Below are positions 10,590 through 21,736 of a DNA stretch of 64,000 bases, piece after piece; position 1 is the first letter of the stretch, and each line of letters begins with the position of its first letter. The translations under genes and the position numbers were made by a program. The stretch lies in contig KB445794.1 of assembly GCA_000320605.2 (NCBI GenBank), positions 1,910,475 to 1,974,474 of the forward strand, given 5' to 3'. The notes beneath the pieces are model-generated. The model had not been told where the DNA came from and made no database searches. It was given only the letters and a program-made list of their open reading frames with translations. This DNA comes from Gelatoporia subvermispora B (Eukaryota > Basidiomycota > Agaricomycetes > Polyporales > Gelatoporiaceae).

Positions 10590-12849
10590 ATGGCAGATTC
10601 CGAAATTCAGATGGGATGCTTCTCTTCACTACTATGTGGTCTCTAGCGCAAACGGGCCGTCAGGTTGCCCTCGCCTGACGCGTCAAGATTGCAGGCGGCG
10701 ACGACACTTGTGCGTAAGGGGTGGAGGGCAACGCAGGAGATCAGGCCGCAACATTTGACCCCGCAAGACGTGCCCAGAGTTAAGGTCGAAACTTTGGCGG
10801 GACCATTACAGCACGCGGACTCAGAGCCTGTGAGTTGCACTCTTTGCGATATAATACGGCCACCTAATCGATCCCTCAGTCTGCATATGTTCACCTGAAC
10901 AACTGTATCTACTGTGATACGGGAATCACACCCTCCAAACCTGCGCCAGACAAGCCGCCTGTGTACACTGCATGCCCAGCGGGCGAGCTATATCGCCCGG
11001 AGGTGCTCAACACGATTGAGGCGTCACTGGAGCAGCTCACGCCAGCCCTGCGCAAGCTCAGTCTCGACATCTCTAGTATGTCCAGACGCATTGTGCACTC
11101 AGAGCCGGGCCTGATGATCAACTCAGCGCATCCTGAGTTAAAGTTTGAAGAGAGGTACGTCGTGTCTACCTATCTTAACCCTTCACACACGTTCCTCACC
11201 ATATCGGTCTAGATTCGCACACGATCTCTTAACAAATTTCATGGCCGCACATGGTTTCGAGGTGACGCTGCATTACTGCGGTCTCACTATCGCGTGGCGC
11301 GCAGCATACACGCACGTCCCAAAGCGTGAGCGGGCTGCTGATGATGGTGGCTCGCGGCCGCGTAGGGTGATTGGCGTAAACGCGGAGATGGACGCAATCC
11401 CTGGCATTGGGCACGGTTGCGGACACAACTTGATAGCGATGGCGGGTGTAGGAAAAGCAATCGCCATCAAGGCGGCACTTCGGGCGCATGACGTTGAGGG
11501 GACGGGGGTACTGCTTGGGACCCCTGGTAAGCTACTGTTTGAACGCGTGTTGTTCTCTGGGGGAGTGCTTATAGCGGTTGATAGCGGAGGAGAGCGGAGG
11601 AGGTAAACAGATCCTGCTGGATCTTGGCGCATACGATGAGATGGGCGCGTGCATCATGTACGTCCGTCACTTCCGTCCGTGTACTGGTGGACGACTGACT
11701 GGATTCGTCTGTGCGTGTGCGTTTAAGTGCCATCCGACAGACGGGCCGGACAACACAACGTGGGTCCCGCCATCGCTCGCGTTGCAGCCAATCGAAGTCG
11801 AGTTCTTTGGGCATGGGTGTGTACAACTTCTTGGGGACACGAGCGGACGCCCTGATCTCTGGCTGCGGTCATCAGATCTCACGCGTCTTCTGCACCGTGG
11901 GACGCGCGCAATGCACCCGATGCGGCTTTTCTCGCGTACTCCACCATCTCAGTGATGCGCCAGTAGAACCTTCCATCCCACCGTATACACGGCATCGTTA
12001 CAGGGCGGGACTGGACGCCAAACGGTACTATTAGATGCTCAATATATTTGAAGCTAATGTTGACGGAGCTGTGCAGCCATCCCGGATTATGCGAAGATGC
12101 GCTGGATCGTGCGTGCCCCGTCCTGGGCTGAATTGGAGGACCTCTGAGAGCGTGTCCTGAAATGTTTTGAGTGAGCTCGACCTGTTCGCTTCGACTAACG
12201 AGCACTTGACACCTTCCTCCAGAGCCGCGGCTCACGCAACAGCCTGACAATTGAAGGTCGGGACGAATGTCGGGTACTACGATGTGCGCGAAAATGATGT
12301 TCTGGGTGAGTGACACAGCGTCTCGTAATCGAGCGACTCGGGGTCGATGGTATAATGATAGGGTGAGAGTACATGAACGTCATACAGGCTCGATGGGATA
12401 TGTTAGACTGGCCCGAAGGAGAAATGCGAACATCGACAGATTTTGTAAGTCCATTCTCGTGCTTCTCTCGAGATGACACTCATAGATCTACTCAAGGGAA
12501 ATGTTAGCTACGGTGTGCCCTAAGCCGATACTGTAGGGAGAGCTGTCTGACGGGCTCGGCCCAATTACTAGCCTTGCCCTCAATCCACCCGCTCTTCGCC
12601 ATTCAGACCGAGCCAAATGGCAGCAACCACACAGCACAGTTCGCTGAGTCAGCACGACAGCCCGGGGCCCATGCCGTAGCATTGCAGGTCTCGAAGGGCC
12701 TTGCGGCTGCCGGGTTCAGGTATCTCGACGACGAGAGCTTTGCTAAGGCGGTGAGCTTGAAGCCCATTGTCGTAGGGTTTCTCTTTTACAACTGACTCTA
12801 GGTCAACGATGCATTCGAGGACGAGATGAGGGTGTTCGGTAAGGCCTGA
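10590..12849 (+). pseudogene. Peptidase M20-family (PM20D2-like) gene, inactivated copy
   Basis: Paralogue of the intact gene at 46259-48544. Exons align one to one: 10590-10829 (240 nt in both), 10880-11075, 11127-11154 (28 nt in both), 11213-11526 (314 nt in both), 11585-11657 (73 nt in both), then a degraded remainder to the TGA at 12847-12849. The M20 metal-site motif GIGHGCGHN and the catalytic-Glu segment AEESGGGKQ are still readable. Damage: TAG at 10644-10646 where the sister has CAG; TAG at 11964-11966 after the conserved RQ; TGA at 12145-12147 where the sister has an Arg CGA-type codon; a further TGA near 12245; and an acceptor at 11727 that has lost the G needed for frame. At least three stops fit single C-to-T changes. 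With this much damage a full-length product cannot be made. Confidence 0.9.
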
Positions 12850-13379
12850 AGTGGGATGCTAGAGATCCTTCTCATAAATTGCGCCATCATTCGCGGAGAA
12901 CACAGAGATGAGTGTGATGTCTCTCGTGGAACAGAGAAGTCACGGAACCTTGGGAGCTTGGGTTCGATATGAAGCGGGTGCCCGTAGTCAGCTTGTTTAT
13001 GTATCCTCGCAGCAGCCAATTTGTAGGTAGAGCTCACACGACTCCTAGCAACGTCGCGGTATTGAACTACATCAGATTTCGAGGACTCGACTGACAATAT
13101 CTCGCAAATTTCGGTTTACGCCGAATACACATAGAGGATGTGCCTCCCGTCTGTATTCTAATTGAGCTCATTTGTCATTGACATATGCTTTAGAATGTAG
13201 ACTAATGCTATCGCATGGAGATAGAGTAAGCTGGAACATGTCTGGACTTCACAGTCGTGTGGGCACTCGACAGATAGCTGGTAATGTTGGTCATCTGAGA
13301 CGTGCAAAATTTGGACCGATATGAATGATATTAGTATTAGAAGACCCGGAGTCTCTGCGCACTTTGTTATGCCGGTGTT
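12850..13379. other. Short gap, no gene seen
   Basis: AT-richer spacer between the M20 pseudogene and the kinase relic. It could hold decayed upstream exons of the relic, but I could not align any. Confidence 0.35.
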
Positions 13380-13643
13380 GATCACGGAGACGACCAGGCA
13401 TGTAACATGCTGTGCCCACAGATCCATCCAGCGGACATCAACGCACAGGAGATCGTAATAATCGATTTTGGCCGAGCTTCTCTATGGTTGATCGATGGCG
13501 ATGGTGCTCCGGCTGTTGATATGTCTGGCCATACCAAAGTGGGGCTGGGTATGATGTTAGAAAATGTAGGGATAAAACGAGAGATCGTGGACAACTATTG
13601 GGATCCATTACACGACGAGGAAAAATTATACATAAACTGCTGA
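13380..13643 (+). pseudogene. Kinase C-terminal exon relic
   Basis: An open stretch reading DHGDDQ, then NMLCPQIH, IVIIDFGRASLW and YWDPLHDEEK, ending in TGA at 13643. It is clearly related to the last exon of the kinase at 15497-17660 (NVLCPQIR, IVLVDFGRARLW, YWEPIQDEER). The DFG-like metal-binding motif is kept, and the catalytic-loop HGD survives, but the following conserved Asn/Arg context is altered. No N-lobe was found upstream, so this is most likely a partial duplicate or the last readable exon of a dead gene. Confidence 0.7.
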
Positions 13644-13792
13644 GGGATGTAGTTTATGCTATACATAGTAAGACTCAGAATCTCGTCGGCTCTGCACATA
13701 CAACATTCATCATGTTTCTATGCTTTCCCTACACTTCACATTGCTGGGAGAATCTGAAGGCGTCTCGTGAAGCGCTAGGCTGGCGATCTTCG

Positions 13793-14669
13793 TCATATTA
13801 ATCTTCGAGATGAGTCCCGTTCTCTGATATACCCCAGGTCAGGAAATGATATCATTGCGCAAATAGACGGAATCCATGCCTTCAACTCTACGCAAACTAA
13901 GCCTTTCAACTTATGGATATCGAATTCGTCTTCATGCTCGTTAAAATCCGGGCCTAGACAGCCCCACAGTTCTTGGAAAGGAAGAAATGTCGAGACCGAC
14001 TTGATGCCTGTAGCTGGGCCTTGAATCGCGTCCTTGGTGTTGCCATGGGACCTGAGCCTAGGGCCGACGATACGTTTCGGGTTGTAAGTCAGTTCAAGCG
14101 AGAAGATCTTGTCCACCCGAACCCCCGCCTTTGCTATGTTTCCGGTAGTGTAGGATTCGCTCAGGATCGAGGTTCTGAGCTCATATTCTCGCAATGAAGA
14201 TTCGCGGAACTCAGGCGTCACGTCTACCTTTCCCTTCGGTTCAGTGTCTCGACTGGTGAGAATTCGCCAAACCGGGTATAAAATGTGCTTCTCTACAGCA
14301 ACACTAGATGCAGATGGTTAATCGGCTCAGCCACTTGGTATTGTGGTTAATAACGTACGTGATATCGGCTTCGTTGCGTGCACGAGTGTACGGAACCTCT
14401 TGTAGTGCCCATACCAAGTCTTTGACACCATCCCAATCAATGATCGCCATCGCGTGCTGGAAGAATATAAATTTCTCAGATTGTTTCCAGTCCCATTCTC
14501 CTTGTTGAATTCACAGGTTTTGGCAATTATTCCTAATCCAATTCAGCATAGTCGCAGAACGAGTGGTATTGACAGAGCCGGGATCGAGGGTATGCTGGCC
14601 ACCGCCAGGGAGAACTCCCTTGTAGGCAGTGCCTGCCAAGAATTCCCGCACGGAAGTTGGCGAAGACAT
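13793..14669 (-). CDS. Hypothetical protein with possible PD-(D/E)XK-like motif
   Basis: Model: exons 14669-14561, 14500-14359, 14303-13793. All GT-AG, phases consistent, 253 residues starting MSSPTSVREFL. I do not recognise the family. Features seen: an aromatic-rich segment around EWDWKQSEKFIFFQHAMAI, a helix VKDLVWALQEVP, the stretch HILYPVWRIL, and a hydrophobic strand followed by ELK (FDIHKLKGLVCVELKAW), which gives D-x10-E-x-K, the layout of PD-(D/E)XK nuclease cores. Without intron 1 the frame meets a TGA at 14513-14511, so the 60-nt intron is required or the gene carries a nonsense change. It lies between the kinase relic and the intact kinase, on the opposite strand. The nuclease idea is inference only. 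Confidence 0.5.
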
Positions 14670-15496
14670 CTGAAAGACGCAGTTCAATCGTACTAGGGGA
14701 ACGGAGCGAGTATCTCCTGCTCTTTTGACCCTCGTTTTATGCTTCTCGTGTCGGCGCTTTGCCTGAGAATTCCCGACAAATGATATTGCCGAGAACCTAC
14801 CGAATCTAATTGTGCTCACTCAGCACTGATGTTTCCACATGCAAGTGAGTTCATTGTTCATTAAAAGAAGGCCACCATCATGGAAGTCGGAGTTGTGAAG
14901 GCTTGCAAGTTGCAACCGACCACATCAACTTAACCTCACTTGTGATTCGCTGGATATTCATGGTTACTGCTTTGACATATGGGCCATAGAAGGTGTTTGC
15001 ATCCCAGCAATTCGCGCATCACAGAGGCTAGTTTCTACTTACATCAAGTGCTTCTCTGCCCCAAGGCTAGGAGTATATAATGCTAGTAGAAACCTGAAGG
15101 TGACTGAACTCACAGATAGAACAGCCTGTTCCTGGTGCAGTGAGCCTGATTATTAAATATATGCTCCGATTGATGTTACCCGTTGAATGCATATATATTT
15201 GGGCTAGGGGAGGGATTGGTACTAGGCCCTCCTTCTGCTCCTGAGACCGGGCCTGCTGGCTGATTTGTGCCTTGCCGTGTATGAAGAATTGCTTTTTTGG
15301 GAACAAAGCAGACGCGCGATTGATCCAAATATGGTGGCTCCGTTCGACTTTGACCGATGCCCCAAAATCCTTGGTACCCGACGACTGGTACAATGTGGTT
15401 ATGAAAGCACAACGTTCTACAATACTGGTAGGAGCTCATCATACTTTTCTGCGAGACTTTCTCTAAGCTGCTCCGAAATTCTAGCAATCACCCGCT
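14670..15496. other. Divergent spacer between the hypothetical gene and the kinase
   Basis: Would hold both 5' flanks. Minus-strand open frames at 15067-15487 overlap in two frames and switch between them; a fragment reading ISEQLRESLAEKYDELL looks coding, but no complete model is possible. Possible remnant gene. Confidence 0.3.
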
Positions 15497-17660
15497 ATGA
15501 TGGCGGCGTCTTCCCTTATATCCACGAACTCGACTCAGACAATCTTCTCATCCTCTCCTAAGTGTTACCTGCGCCTCTCCGTTGCCGTGGATACGCACCG
15601 CTGTCTTGACATGACAAAAGAAATTGAAGAGTCATCGAAAATCACCTCGCGACCGGCTCACGATATGACGGACCCTTACCTGTCCCAGTTCATTTGTCCG
15701 TTCGAGCGCTTTTTGTGGGCGCGCAGGTTCGAGCGCATGGATATGACGCCACCAGAGCCCACTGAAAGGTTGGTCTCTTCGTCTACTGCAGATTGATGAG
15801 TTAACGATCAGACTTAACAGAATCGAAGACAAGTATTTACTACCCATATGCACTGTGATCAACGCACATGCTTTGCGTCTTGGGGGTCCGACTCTTGAGT
15901 GTGTGGTGTTCGAAGCCAAGGATTGTCAGTCATCGAAACTGTCACTGTTGCCCCTTCTGACCTTGAGATAGAGACTCTGGATTCATACATGTTTGGTATA
16001 GGCCTTCATTCTGGTGATCTCGACGCAGAGTGGCGGAAGGTGTATGATCCTTTCCCTGCAGACTGGTCTGAAGTCCACCAGGCCTTCTGTATCACTGCCT
16101 TTGCGGTACGGGTTTGCACGCATGAGGTTTTCCCGCACTAATATGCTACTTTCATCCAGCCACCGGGAACTTTGAAGCCGGAGTACTTCGATCCGCGTGC
16201 CTCGCGTTACGTGCTCCACCTCCCAGAAGCCATTAACCGAATGGTGGAAGACTTGAGAACGCTAGCTCTCTCCTACAATTGTCCTTTTGGCATTCTGACA
16301 GATGAAATCACATCTGTCGTCATCATGGCTCGATACTATCGGACACGTGAGCTGGATTCCCTGTGCTGCCAGGCAGTGCCTGTAGAGCAGCATCCGGTTC
16401 GATACCTTTTAGGAGCTCTGATCCATGGTATAGGCTATCCCCAGGGCCTCTATGCGAATGGGCTATGGCCTACGCTCCTTCGGAGAGGAACAGTTCCTCA
16501 GGTCGTCCCTACGGTCCCCGATCTCGATGATGCCATCAAGAATAGGCTCACTTTTCAAGACTGGGACCACTATGTGCTGCAGCATTCACGGGAAGAGTGA
16601 GAGATGTTCAAGGAATGGAAGAACACTCTACTTGGTTAGGCTCTTCTTCGGCCCATCAGGACAGGAGATATCCTCACTGGCTCGGGGAGCCATGAGTTTG
16701 CCTCACTGTATTTCACTGTGCGCTCTCCGTTCCCGAAGCTCAAACTCCCGCCGGAGACCCTTTCTGAAGTCACGAGATGGTCCCGTCCAAGGTCTCAACG
16801 AGCTGATCAAATTCTACATGGTTACTGTAATCGCGCTACCCTGGTTCACTTTTCCTTTGTTGTCACAAACATCCGCCGGTCCGGCAACAACTCGTTTTCT
16901 CAAGTCTTCTACGGTACACTAGACGGAAGTACGGAACCACTGTGCCTCAAACTATACGATGAACGATTTTTCCCAGTGGGCAGAGAAGCGGACTCCTGTG
17001 AAAGCCCTTGGGACTCGCTTAACTTGGCATATGGTCTTGAACCTGCGATAGAGATTGCCCAAAAGGAAGAAGCAGTTTATAATCGATTGGGAAACTTGCA
17101 AGGTTCCCTTATTCCGCATTACTATGGAATATACTTGGTTAGTCCCTCACAATCTGATCGTATAGGCCTGCAGTATAGTTGAGCTGGTTTACTCTAGTTT
17201 CAATTACCAGATGGAGGACGGGTGTGGGGTCTCCTGATGGAAGTCATTGACGCGCCTAGTCTTCTCGAGGCGGACACCAAGAGTTGGTCCAAAGATTCCC
17301 AAATTGACTTTGTACGGCTACACATACTATCTCCTGTTTGGTCGGTTCTCATGCATTTGGCAGGTTCTTCGCATGAGGCATGCGTTCAGAGCTTTTCGAT
17401 ATGCCGGCGTACAGCATGGCGATGAACATCCTCGCAATGTGCTTTGTCCGCAAATTAGGCAAGCGCCGGACAATGCCCCCGAAATTGTCCTTGTAGATTT
17501 TGGCCGTGCGAGACTTTGGCTTGATGATTCCGACGGCACACCGGCTAGTTACCCTGGGTCTTGGCCACTCACTGGATTTGGTGGTGTGTTAGAAGCGGCT
17601 GGGATTGATGACGACGTCCTGTACAAGTATTGGGAGCCAATTCAAGATGAAGAGAGATAA
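15497..17660 (+). CDS. Protein kinase-like (fungal, atypical) protein
   Basis: Exons: 15497-15768, 15821-15885, 15930-16105, 16160-16596, 16660-17137, 17198-17311, 17364-17660; 612 residues with consistent phases. Introns are 44-63 nt. The N-terminal ~370 residues form an unassigned region. The kinase-like part begins near VRSPFPKLKLP, with a nucleotide-binding-lobe segment IRRSGNNSFSQVFYG and LCLKLYDERFF (likely ATP-anchoring Lys), then the catalytic loop QHGDEHPRNVL and the metal site IVLVDFGRARL. The HGDxHxRN form resembles aminoglycoside phosphotransferase/choline-kinase-like folds more than HRD-type kinases, so the substrate may not be a protein. An apparent TGA at 16598 is removed by the 63-nt intron 16597-16659. 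No FunK1-type HRD loop is present. Function unknown. Confidence 0.8.
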
Positions 17661-17935
17661 TACAGCTTCGAAGACATAGTTAAACGCATCACACACCGTT
17701 GATGAGAGTATATAGTCACCTATAAAGTGTACTAGCACGTTCCCGTGCCTCCAGCACGAACTGTAGCATCAATAAGTCGGAGACGGCAGGGATTTAAGAT
17801 GAGTCGCAGCTGCAGTTGCTCGGTTTGCGCGTCACATCGCAAGACTTCTGAATTTGACCCCAGCTTCCGCCTTCCATTTTTAGTGAATTTTCTCGACAGG
17901 GAAGTCCCGTGACCGGTACGCAATTACTATAGAAG
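17661..17935. other. 3' flank of the kinase gene
   Basis: No gene seen. Short spacer before the dispersed repeat. Confidence 0.4.
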
Positions 17936-18241
17936 ACAAGACAGGTGCCTCACTTCGCTTCGGCCCTTGTTTATCAGGCGTGATGCGTGAAGGTCACTTA
18001 GATGAGGTTGAAAGTTGTTAAACCCAGGTAAGACTCCGACTTCCGATGAGCAGGAGGGCCACAACACATGTGGAGCATGTGTGAACATTGGCAAGGCTCC
18101 GAGCGCAAGATGAGGAAGAGATATGGGATGTGGGAACATGGGAAGGCAAGACGCAAAGGGCAAGGAAAGGCAAAAAAGGCAGGTGAAAAAGAGCCAAATA
18201 GATGCAAATGAAATGCGTCCATCTGCATAAAGATACTTTAA
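17936..18241. repeat. Dispersed repeat, copy A
   Basis: Starts ACAAGACAGGTGCCTC and ends at AGATACTTTAA. It matches 50662-51049 in the same orientation over nearly its whole length with scattered substitutions. Copy B carries about 83 extra bases in the middle. Outside these limits the two flanks do not match, so this is a transposed or retroposed unit rather than a segmental duplication. No coding capacity is evident; open frames across it are not conserved between copies. Confidence 0.8.
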
Positions 18242-18416
18242 TGCCGTTTGAAATGAATACCAACGACCACATATACCAAGCACCAAAAGAGAGGCGATAG
18301 ATGAACATATGATCGAACACATCACGCAGGTGACGCTGGAGCAGCCTAGGGAGTGACCCCCCGTCGAGGAACTCTCTTGATCGATGATGATCCCTGCTCT
18401 ACATGCACCATCCTGC

Positions 18417-18892
18417 AGGACCCGGGCAACTCCCTATGAGGTTCGGCCCCCAAAATGCCCAAAATCGGCCTGAAATACGCAACGATTTCGGCCTAGAATA
18501 CGCAAACAGTACCTAAGGCTAGTCACAACGTCACATCACGTGCTGCCACATCACAGCGCTTTGCCACAATTTGTCACACCTCTACTGACAGTTTGACTGC
18601 CGACAGACACAGGATAAGACAACTGCTGAGTGTGGGACATTAAATATCTCGAATCCACACCAGTATGTGAGATATGCATAAGAACATGCCACTTTTGCGC
18701 GGTAGACGTGAGTGGCAACCGGTGCTCAGAGATCGCGACCCGTCGGTCACCTGACCTGGAAATACGCAAAGGTGAACAAGGCTACCCTCCATTTGGCCTC
18801 AAATACGCAAATTTTGGACAAACATTTTGGGATTTTGGGGGGGTAAAATATGCTAATTTCTGCTGAACCTTATAGGGAGTTGCCCGGGTCCT
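18417..18892. mobile_element. Non-autonomous hAT-like DNA transposon (MITE), 476 bp
   Basis: Terminal inverted repeats of 28 bp with one mismatch: the left end starts AGGACCCGGGCAACTCCC at 18417, and the right end is its reverse complement ending at 18892. The flanks CATCCTGC (18409-18416) and CGTCCTGC (18893-18900) match at 7 of 8 bases, as expected for an 8-bp hAT target-site duplication. Sub-terminal copies of the motif AATACGCAA occur near both ends (about 18475, 18498, 18762, 18803), a usual site for hAT transposase binding. No transposase is encoded, so it must have been moved in trans. The superfamily call rests on the 8-bp duplication. Confidence 0.85.
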
Positions 18893-18979
18893 CGTCCTGC
18901 TCCTACTCTGGGCACTCGACACGCTGACTCATCCGCTGACTAATCTGCTGACTAATCTGCTACTCCCTCACCCTCGCTT

Positions 18980-19390
18980 ACCGTGGGCATAGATTGATGC
19001 CCACGGTGCGAAAATTCTCAAGGAATGGTAGGAAATGATCAAATTTCCTTTCCCTGTTTCGGGTAGCTTAGGGTAAATACTAAGTAATCCGCATTCTTTG
19101 TGTTCCAGCAGTGTCTTCAAGGTGGTGCGAGGCGGGACATGCAATATAAAGCACGCTTCAAAGTGTGGATATCCTGCTTACATGCTTGTTATCAAGCGCA
19201 TGCTGCAGAGATACGAATCAAACCCAGCATGTCTTGCCTTGCGCCAGCCTGAAGGCAGCACTAGGTGCATAAAAGAGGACACTTGCTTTATTTTAACCTA
19301 ATATTTTCCAAAATTGGCAAAGAACATTGAATCATTTCTCGCTATTTCCTCAGCATTACCACATCTCAGACATGGATCTATGCCCACGGT
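18980..19390. repeat. Inverted-repeat-bounded segment (possible second MITE)
   Basis: ACCGTGGGCATAGAT at 18980-18994 is the exact reverse complement of 19376-19390. The left end also forms its own hairpin (ACCGTGGGCAT, six-base loop, ATGCCCACGGT). No target-site duplication is clear, so it may be a MITE with eroded flanks or a chance-preserved repeat pair. Just upstream, CTGACTAATCTG is repeated in tandem at about 18930-18958. Confidence 0.5.
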
Positions 19391-21736
19391 GGCTCTCTCT
19401 CCCGGCGCTCCCACTCCAATGCATATAATGCTATTTGTGCCAAGTGCTGTTTGCAGCAGAGGAAAGGAGATCCTACATGATCATGTGATGAGCATGTACA
19501 CATATGTAGCAATGTTGGGTACAACATACGCGAGGATTGTCACTGCGGCTCCAGTTACTACTTTGAAATCCCGGCAATACCCTTGCCAGTTGCCACGTAA
19601 TATCGTTGCATTCAATCGCAAGACCTCCTCTGAGATTTCATTCTACAATCTTGCGCTCGTAATGAAGCGGAAAGATATAGCAGAGTACGACTGTGGACAG
19701 GAATTCGAGGGACAAGCGAGTAGCACAGCGACATATTATGGCCAGAGGTGCAGGCAAGGTCGGAGACACAGTGAGCATCATTTGATTGTGCGATTTACCA
19801 TGCCAATGAGTACATGGTACCACGCACGTGTCGAGAAGCCTCGAGGCGTGTCGCTGGTTAGCTGTGTAGCAGGCCCTGAGTCTACGAGAAGCGTTGAAAG
19901 ATATCATATTAGTATTTTGTCATAGCAGAGCACTCTCATTCAATTATTCGCTTGCGTAAGGGAAAGCTACAATGTTACCAATGTCTAAAACTGCTTACAG
20001 TGCCTTTCTGAACTATAGGCCGGACGTGAAGTATCAATGTGCTATTGCAAGCCCTCAGACCTACTACTTCAACACCTCGCCCCTCAGAAAGTCTGTCGAA
20101 AGTTCTCAAGGGAGTGGCCTGCTACTTTTCGCTCAAGCTTAACTTCTAGCGAATTGGCATGATGGAAATGCAAGGTCGTCCGGAAAGAAATGATTCAACG
20201 ATCGGCTATGCTCGGATACTCATGTATTACTACTAGATGAGGACATGCCGTAATGCTTCTGTCATGCTCATCCAGTGTAAAATTGGGGGAGGATCTGTTC
20301 TATGACTGGAAGCCTGAGAACTTGAATCGCTCACACGTGAGCAGGGGTCTCGAGACGCTGGCAGCTTTACCTAGGCTGTATAGCATAGTGACACCGCAAG
20401 CTAGCCTAACTCAAGCCAAGCTGTTGAGCTTGCATTCGGTTTGCGAGAACAAGCTCGTGCGAGCCAGCTTGCAAGTTGAGAGGGGGGGAATATTAGTCAT
20501 GATGTTCACGAAACTTCAATTGGAGAGCGCAGCCAGAATCAGACAGGTCTCGGAAGAAGTCAAGGTGGGGGTGTACGGAGCCTTGCGGAGAGTGGGCTTG
20601 TTATCTTGTGGCCAGGCTTCTTGGTGGACTACATACAGGGATGGGAGCAATTAGAGGAGTATCTGAGGTGATCTTGCAAGCCAGCTTGTCAACTTGCTGG
20701 TAGCATAAGCTAAGCTGAGTCGGGCGTGGAATGAAGCTCGAGCGAGCAAGCAATCCATAACCGTGGGCTTAGCGTGGGGCAACACTACAGTCCGGCCTGA
20801 AGTTCAGAAATTCGCTGTAAGGGATCTGGCACATATTCGATGGACGCTGTCAAACCTTTAGAAGGAGAAGGTATCCATGTTAATGCCAGGATCATCTGAT
20901 TATGAGCATCCTTTGAACCAATTTCCCAGAAACGCTAGTTTCGAGCCCGATGCTACAGCGCACCTCCCACAGCATATAATAGTCCGAGTATCAGTCGTCG
21001 GGGACTTTCCCGGAGAACCGACATCAGATAATTAATGTATCCCTTGTGAACGGCAATAATGGACGACTCGCGAGCACAATACGTAAACAATCGCAGGGGA
21101 CCCACCATGGCTAGTCGCCGCATTCCGAAGGGCGTTGACCGCTGTCTTGCTGTGATCACTGGAGGGGCTTACGTCTACCGCTGTCATATCTGCTCCTCGA
21201 TTCACTGATGGTGATAGTTCTGAGTGAAATTCTGCAAGGGAGAATTAGTTGAGAGTAGATGATGCCAAAGAAATCGGTGACATAAGGTGTGTAGAGTCCT
21301 CGAAATACGCAGGGAAGATATAGAGAAGCAATGTACTCATCAGAAGCGGTACTAGCTGGAGGAGAATGTCCTGATGCATCACAAATCAGGGACCTAGTCA
21401 GTGCCTAGATATTGGCAGTGGTGGGCAGACCGGAAGTCTCCTTCCCTCGCTACGGTATCTGAGACCACCGTTGAGTCATAAACAGAAGCATAAAGAGCGG
21501 CAGTTGGCTTCCGGTCCTCCAAAACCGATTCTCATAATATGGTGACCCACGATGGCAATTAGCCACGTCCTGAGGTTGCGACTGAGTATCATGCTCATAA
21601 GTCATGGCAGAAGTAGAAGGGCTAAGAACGCGAATTATGCTGGCTTCCACTTCAGCACAACCGGAGCTAGGATTGGAGGGTACATGCCGCCTGTGTTGCT
21701 CCCCGTACAAGTTCCTCATTGCGCTATTGGAGATCC
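19391..21736. other. Gene-poor, repeat-like region
   Basis: No supported gene. A 203-codon open frame at 19314-19925 starts without ATG and shows no family features. From about 20390 to 20770 the sequence is rich in AAGCT/AGCTTG words in both orientations and holds another ACCGTGGGC at about 20760, which suggests decayed repeats. Confidence 0.4.

Noticed and set aside
13793..14669. Pseudogene call because of TGA at 14513-14511
   Set aside because: A 60-nt intron with consistent phase removes the stop; kept as a gene with moderate confidence.
16597..16659. Apparent nonsense codon (TGA) and TAG in the kinase-like gene
   Set aside because: Both lie in a 63-nt GT-AG intron with a pyrimidine-rich end; removing it keeps the frame and joins conserved blocks.
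17998..18325. Hydrophobic minus-strand frames over the dispersed repeat
   Set aside because: Not conserved in frame between the two repeat copies; no splice or start support.
19314..19925. 203-codon frame beside the inverted repeat
   Set aside because: No ATG start, no recognisable motif and no splice support; it spans the end of the inverted-repeat segment.
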